DNA from: Enhydrobacter aerosaccus
GTDB taxonomy: Bacteria; Pseudomonadota; Alphaproteobacteria; Reyranellales; Reyranellaceae
NCBI GenBank assembly: GCA_903832005.1
Contig: CAIKZO010000048.1
Coordinates: forward strand, 1 to 47,340
Direction: 5' to 3'
DNA: 47,340 nucleotides
Below, piece by piece: positions 43,409-47,340 of this stretch (positions are counted from its first letter, which is position 1; every line of letters starts with the position of its first letter). Under the pieces are notes generated by a model. It made no database searches and was not told the DNA's origin. It was given only the letters and a program-made list of their open reading frames with translations. The position numbers were made by a program, and so were the translations under genes.

Positions 43409-44383
43409 ATGCTGGATCTGACGCGCCGCACCCTGCTGGGTGGCCTGTTGGCGACGGGTGCCATTCCTGCGGCGCGTGCCGGCGAGTGGCCGGAGAAGCC
43501 CGTCGTCTGGGTCATTCCTGCCGGGCCCGGTGGTCCGTTCGATGCCTTTGCCCGTCCGGTCGGCGCGCATGTGACAGAGAAGCTCGGCCAGTCGATGATC
43601 ATCGACAATCGCAGCGGCGCCGGCGGCACGATCGGTGCCGCCTCGGTCGCGCGCGCCCCGGCCGACGGCTACACGATACTGGTGGCGGCAACCAGCACGA
43701 CCTACGCGCCATCGGTCTATCCCAACGCGGGCTTCGATCTCGCGCGCGACTTCGTGCCGATCTGTGCGCTGGCCCGCATCCAGCCGGCTCTCGTCGTCAA
43801 TCCGGCCCGTCTCGACGTCTCGACCTTGCAGCAGTTCATCGAGGCGGCGAAGCAGAAGCCCGACTCGATCGAGATCGGCACGCCCGGAGTGGGCACCGTG
43901 CCGCATCTCGCGACGCTGCTGCTGCAGAGCCGCGCCGGCATCCAGCTTCACCATGTGCCCTATCGCAATACCGGGCAGATGATGCAGGACCTGCTGGGCG
44001 GCCAGATCGCGGCGAACTGGAGCACGGTCGGCCTCGCCAACGCGCACGTGAAGTCGGGCAAGCTGCGCGTGCTGGGCATCGCCGGCCGGCGTCGCGAGCC
44101 GATGATGCCGGACGTGCCGACGCTGGACGAGGCAGGGCTCAAGGATTTCCGTGCGGCCGCCTGGTTCGCGCTGTTCGCGCCCAAGGCGACGCCGGTCGCC
44201 ATCGTCGATCGCCTGCATGTCGCCGTGCAGGAAGCGCTCGCTGCCGATGACGTGAAGGCCGTGTGGGCTGAGCAGGGGGCCAAGGTCGAGCTCGAGAGCC
44301 GTGCCGAATTCACCCGGTTCGTCGACCAGGAGATCGTGCGCTGGACGGGCATCGCCAAGAACGCGGACATCCATCTCGAATGA
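43409..44383 (+). CDS. Bug/TctC-family binding protein, second of three in tandem
   Basis: A 324-residue paralogue. The leader carries an RR pair (LDLTRRTLLGGLLATG, cleavage near ARA at about 23). The ligand loop is altered: VIPAGPGGPFDAFARPVG instead of PFPAGGPSD, and the second domain reads HHVPYRNTGQMMQDLLGGQ rather than YRGGAPALQ, so it probably binds a different ligand. The start ATG 43409 follows GGAG at 43399-43402; the longer open frame upstream is a shadow of the first copy. Its stop overlaps the third copy by 4 bp. Confidence 0.92.
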   Translation: MLDLTRRTLLGGLLATGAIPAARAGEWPEKPVVWVIPAGPGGPFDAFARPVGAHVTEKLGQSMIIDNRSGAGGTIGAASVARAPADGYTILVAATSTTYAPSVYPNAGFDLARDFVPICALARIQPALVVNPARLDVSTLQQFIEAAKQKPDSIEIGTPGVGTVPHLATLLLQSRAGIQLHHVPYRNTGQMMQDLLGGQIAANWSTVGLANAHVKSGKLRVLGIAGRRREPMMPDVPTLDEAGLKDFRAAAWFALFAPKATPVAIVDRLHVAVQEALAADDVKAVWAEQGAKVELESRAEFTRFVDQEIVRWTGIAKNADIHLE

Positions 44384-45366
44384 CGACTCGTCGCGTGCTC
44401 GCGACCCGCCGCGCGCTCGTCGGTGGCATCGCGGCGGCCGTCGTCTCGCGCGGCGCCCTCGCGCGGGACTGGCCGGAGAAGACCGTGACCTGGGTGCTGC
44501 CGTTCCCGGCGGGCGGCCCGAGCGACGGCTTTGCGCGCACAGTCGCCGAGACGGTGGGAGCCGCATTCGGCGAGACGGTGGTGATCGACAACAAGAGCGG
44601 TGCGGGCGGCAATCTCGGCGCGGCCGTGGTCGCGCATGCGCCGGCCGACGGATACACGATGCTGGTCGGCTTCACCGGTCACACCTACGCCTCGCTGATC
44701 TACGCCAATCCGGGTTTCGACCTGTTGCGCGACTTCGCACCGGTCTCCGCAATCGACCGTGTGCAGTCGGTGCTGCTGATCAATCCCAAGCGTCTCGACG
44801 TTACGACGTTGCCGCAGTTCCTCGAGGCAGCGCGTGCCAAGCCGGAGTCGATCGACATGGCGTCGGGCGGGCTGGGCACGGTGCCGCATCTGGCGATCGA
44901 GCTGCTGCAGACGCGCGCCAAGATCAGGCTGCATCACGTCCCTTATCGCGGCGGCGCTCCGGCGCTGCAGGATCTGTTGGGCGGCCAGGTCGCGGGCATG
45001 TTCGGCACGGCGGGCGTGGCCGCAAGCTACGTCAAGGCTGGTAGCCTGCGCGCCTTGGCCGTTGCCGGCCGGCGCCGCGAGCCGCTGCTGCCCGACGTGC
45101 CGACATTCCAGGAAACCGGCTTCGGCGATTTCCGCGCCATCTCCTGGGACGGGCTGTTCGCGCCCAAGGCGACGCCCGCCGCCGTGCTCGATCGCACGCA
45201 TGCCGCCGTTCAGAAGGCGCTGGGAAGCGAGAAGGTGAAACAGCAATGGGCCGAACGCGGGGCCCGCGTCGAACTCGAAAGCCGGGCGGCGTTCGCGGCC
45301 TTCGTCGCCGAAGACGGCGCCCGCTGGAGCGCCGTCATCAAGGCCGCCGGCATCAAGCCGGAGTAG
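44380..45366 (+). CDS. Bug/TctC-family binding protein, third of three in tandem
   Basis: A 328-residue paralogue, coupled to the second copy by an ATGA overlap. The leader ends near residue 29 (SRGALA before RDWPEKTVTWV). VLPFPAGGPSDGFARTVA, VVIDNKSGAGGNLGAAVVAHAPADGYT and HHVPYRGGAPALQDLLGGQVAGMFG match the first copy more closely than the second. All three share the C-terminal block LE SRA-type helix (VELESRA). It ends 10 bp from the convergent SDR gene. Confidence 0.93.
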   Translation: MTTRRVLATRRALVGGIAAAVVSRGALARDWPEKTVTWVLPFPAGGPSDGFARTVAETVGAAFGETVVIDNKSGAGGNLGAAVVAHAPADGYTMLVGFTGHTYASLIYANPGFDLLRDFAPVSAIDRVQSVLLINPKRLDVTTLPQFLEAARAKPESIDMASGGLGTVPHLAIELLQTRAKIRLHHVPYRGGAPALQDLLGGQVAGMFGTAGVAASYVKAGSLRALAVAGRRREPLLPDVPTFQETGFGDFRAISWDGLFAPKATPAAVLDRTHAAVQKALGSEKVKQQWAERGARVELESRAAFAAFVAEDGARWSAVIKAAGIKPE

Positions 45367-45376
45367 TTATCGGCGC

Positions 45377-46123
45377 TTAAGTCGCGCCGCCGCCGTTCAC
45401 GGCGATCATCTGACCGTTGATGTAGGCGCCGCCCTCGGAGACGAGGAGGCGGGCCGCTGCCGCCACTTCGACAGGCTTGCCGAAGCGGCCGAGCGGCACG
45501 CGCGCCAGCGTCTGGGCGCGGGCCTGGGCCGAGGCGTTCTTCTCCTCGACGTCGGGCGCGATCGGGCCGGGCGAGATCGTGTTGGTGGTGATGCCCTTCG
45601 GTCCGAACTCCATGGCGAGCGCCTTGGAGAGGCCCCAGATGCCGTGCTTGGCGACCGACACCGGCGCGCGGCCCGCATGGCCGTGGATCGCGTTCATACC
45701 GGCGAAGTTGACGATGCGACCCCAGCCCTTCGTGACCATGCCGGGCAGGCAGGCGCGGGAGAGCCAGATGGCCGCATTCATGTCGACGTCGATCACCCGT
45801 TCCCAGTCGGCGTCGGTCATCTCGAGGAACGGCTTGTTGGGCCGCAGTGCTGCGTTGTTGAGCAGCGCGTCGACCGTACCGAACGCCTTGATCGCCTCGT
45901 CGGCGATGCGCTTGCATTCGGCGGGCTTGCCCACGTCGCCCATGACGACCAGCGTCTTGACGCCGAACTTCTCGGCCTCCTTGGCGACCGCATCGCAGGC
46001 GGCGCGATCGCTCGAGCCGTTGATGGCTACATTGAAGCCATCTTCGGCAAGGCCGAGCACGCAGGCGCGGCCGATGTTCTTGCCGCCGCCGGTGACGAGG
46101 GCCGACTTTCCGTTAACAGCCAT
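45377..46123 (-). CDS. Short-chain dehydrogenase/reductase-fold protein lacking the catalytic tyrosine
   Basis: A 248-residue SDR fold protein. The cofactor loop TGGGKNIG is at 11-18, D63 in MGDVGKP follows, NNAA is at 89-92, and the C-terminal GQMIAVNGGGA is of the FabG type. At the active site, the expected Tyr-x-x-x-Lys reads V155-S-V-A-K159 (GRAPVSVAKHG), and the Ser position reads NFAGMN (A141/G142). The codon at the tyrosine position is GTG, so a simple misread is unlikely. It may be non-catalytic or use other residues. The ATG touches the CoA-transferase stop (TGATG), so the two are co-translated. Confidence 0.88.
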   Translation of the reverse strand: MAVNGKSALVTGGGKNIGRACVLGLAEDGFNVAINGSSDRAACDAVAKEAEKFGVKTLVVMGDVGKPAECKRIADEAIKAFGTVDALLNNAALRPNKPFLEMTDADWERVIDVDMNAAIWLSRACLPGMVTKGWGRIVNFAGMNAIHGHAGRAPVSVAKHGIWGLSKALAMEFGPKGITTNTISPGPIAPDVEEKNASAQARAQTLARVPLGRFGKPVEVAAAARLLVSEGGAYINGQMIAVNGGGAT

Positions 46124-47310
46124 CAGACGACACCGCCGGCGCGCAGTTCCTTGATCTTCTTGGCGCTCATGCCGAGACCCTTCAGCACCGCGTTGGTGTG
46201 CTGGCCGAGGTCGGGCGTGGGCTTCAGCTTCTTGGGCTGCGGCGAGCCGGTCATGTTGATCGGATTACCGACCACCTTGATTTCGCCGAGCTTGGGATGC
46301 TTCACGCCCCGGGCGATGCCGAGATGCTTCACCTGCGGTTCGGCGAAGGTCATGTCGATCGAGTTGATCGGTCCGCACGGCACGCCGGCCTTGTTCAGCG
46401 CCGCTATCCAGTGCGCCGAGGTATTGGTCTTGGTAACCGCGCTGATGCGCTCGTTCAGGGCCTTGCGGTTCTGCGAGCGCGTGCCCGGCGTTGCGTGCTC
46501 GGGATGCTCGATCAGCGCCGACGCGCCCAACGCGTTGGCGAAGCGTTGCCACATCTTGTCGCCGGCGGCGGCGATGTTGATGTAGCCGTCGCTGGTCTGG
46601 AACACGCCGGTCGGGATCGAGGTCGGGTGATCGTTGCCGGCCTGCTTGGCCACTTCACCCTTCATCAGCCAGCGGGCGGCCTGGAAGTCGAGCATGAATA
46701 TCTGCGCCTCGATCAGCGAGGTGTGGACCCACTGGCCCTTCTTGGTGCGTTCGCGATTGTAGAGCGCCAGCGTGATCGCCTGGGCGAGCAGCAGGCCCGC
46801 CGTCAGGTCGCAGATGGGAATGCCGACGCGCATCGGGCCGTTGCCGGGCTCGCCGGTAATGGACATGAGGCCACCCATGCCTTGCGCGATCTGGTCGACG
46901 CCGGGGCGCGCCGCATCGGGGCCGTCCTGACCGAAGCCCGCGATCGAGCCGTAGATGATCTTGGGGTTCACCTTCTTGACCGACTTGTAGTCGACCTTGA
47001 GGCGGTACTTCACGTCGGAGCGGTAGTTCTCGACGATCACGTCGGCCTTCTTCGCGAGCTTCATGAAGATCGCGTGGCCTTCCTTGCTCTTGAGGTTGAG
47101 CGTGATCGCCTGCTTGTTGCGATGCAGGTTCTGGAAGTCGAAGCCGTGACGGCTGCCGCCCATCGCATCGGTCTTGCTGCCGGGTTCGGGCGGCTGCTCG
47201 ATCTTGATGACCTGCGCGCCCCAGTCGGCGAGCTGACGGACGGCGGTCGGGCCGGCGCGATGCGCCGTGAGATCGAGAACCTTGATATGGGAGAGTGGGA
47301 GCTTGGCCAT
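46123..47310 (-). CDS. Class III (CaiB/BaiF-family) CoA-transferase
   Basis: A 395-residue family III CoA-transferase. It moves CoA from one acyl-CoA to a free acid through an aspartyl intermediate; the probable nucleophile is D168 in RVGIPICDLTAG. VLDLTAHRAGPTAVRQLADWGAQVIKIEQP is the N-terminal Rossmann-type block, and DVIVENYRSDVKYRL and IYGSIAGFGQDGP follow. The start ATG at 47310 gives the family N-terminus. The SDR-fold gene follows with a one-base overlap. Donor and acceptor acids cannot be told; formyl-, succinyl- or carnitinyl-type reactions are all known in the family. Confidence 0.93.
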   Translation of the reverse strand: MAKLPLSHIKVLDLTAHRAGPTAVRQLADWGAQVIKIEQPPEPGSKTDAMGGSRHGFDFQNLHRNKQAITLNLKSKEGHAIFMKLAKKADVIVENYRSDVKYRLKVDYKSVKKVNPKIIYGSIAGFGQDGPDAARPGVDQIAQGMGGLMSITGEPGNGPMRVGIPICDLTAGLLLAQAITLALYNRERTKKGQWVHTSLIEAQIFMLDFQAARWLMKGEVAKQAGNDHPTSIPTGVFQTSDGYINIAAAGDKMWQRFANALGASALIEHPEHATPGTRSQNRKALNERISAVTKTNTSAHWIAALNKAGVPCGPINSIDMTFAEPQVKHLGIARGVKHPKLGEIKVVGNPINMTGSPQPKKLKPTPDLGQHTNAVLKGLGMSAKKIKELRAGGVV

Positions 47311-47340
47311 TGTCTGCGTTTCCTTGAGTGGATGAAATCA

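Overview
The window is high-G+C DNA, densely packed, with many 1-8 bp gene overlaps. Gene content suggests a soil- or plant-associated alphaproteobacterium (Bradyrhizobium/Reyranella-like; inferred from gene types, not from a marker gene). It holds two Liv-type ABC importers, five Bug/TctC binding proteins, an aerobic benzoyl-CoA (box) pathway and class III cyclases. No rRNA, tRNA, CRISPR array, transposase or phage gene was seen.

Layout. (1) 1-4513: the end of a polyamine-type ABC importer (potA-like and potF-like, minus strand), divergent from a biuret-hydrolase-like cysteine hydrolase and an NCS2 permease; this looks like a nitrogen-scavenging locus. (2) 4514-6051: a small island, visibly poorer in G+C, with a DUF3883 protein that has a PD-(D/E)XK-type core, and a truncated gene resembling the start of a GIY-YIG nuclease. 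It is the best candidate for an uncharacterised genome-defence gene here. (3) 6052-17605: a benzoate module on the minus strand. It contains boxC, boxB, a benzoate-CoA ligase, a GNAT protein and a complete livKHMGF-like importer, with a SulP transporter inserted on the plus strand. boxA is not in the window. (4) 17698-19447: a GNAT protein, a cloverleaf-like palindromic repeat, a cysteine-free Rrf2 regulator, and an ArsR/SRPBCC pair behind a promoter with duplicated operator-like repeats. (5) 19459-23583: a glycogen-debranching-type enzyme and a GT4 glycosyltransferase (minus), divergent from a HAD phosphatase.

(6) 23580-30648: a minus-strand run. In transcription order it is a transglutaminase-like protein, two membrane-bound class III cyclases, an acyl-CoA dehydrogenase homologue lacking both usual catalytic glutamates (like 3-sulfinopropanoyl-CoA desulfinase), a Bug protein and a ureidoglycolate-lyase-like protein. 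(7) 30802-36685: a second Liv importer with two tandem, very similar binding proteins. (8) 36757-39148: a fused OHCU decarboxylase/HIU hydrolase (urate breakdown), an aldehyde dehydrogenase and a clear terminator. (9) 39154-42057: a Bug protein divergent from a CocE/NonD hydrolase across a palindrome. (10) 42058-42419: the only gene-free stretch above 300 bp, full of palindromes. (11) 42420-45366: three tandem Bug proteins with no TctA/TctB. (12) 45377-47310: an SDR protein lacking the catalytic tyrosine and a class III CoA-transferase.

The overall picture is a scavenging and catabolic region for aromatics, purine/urea-type nitrogen and organic acids, interrupted by one defence-like islet.
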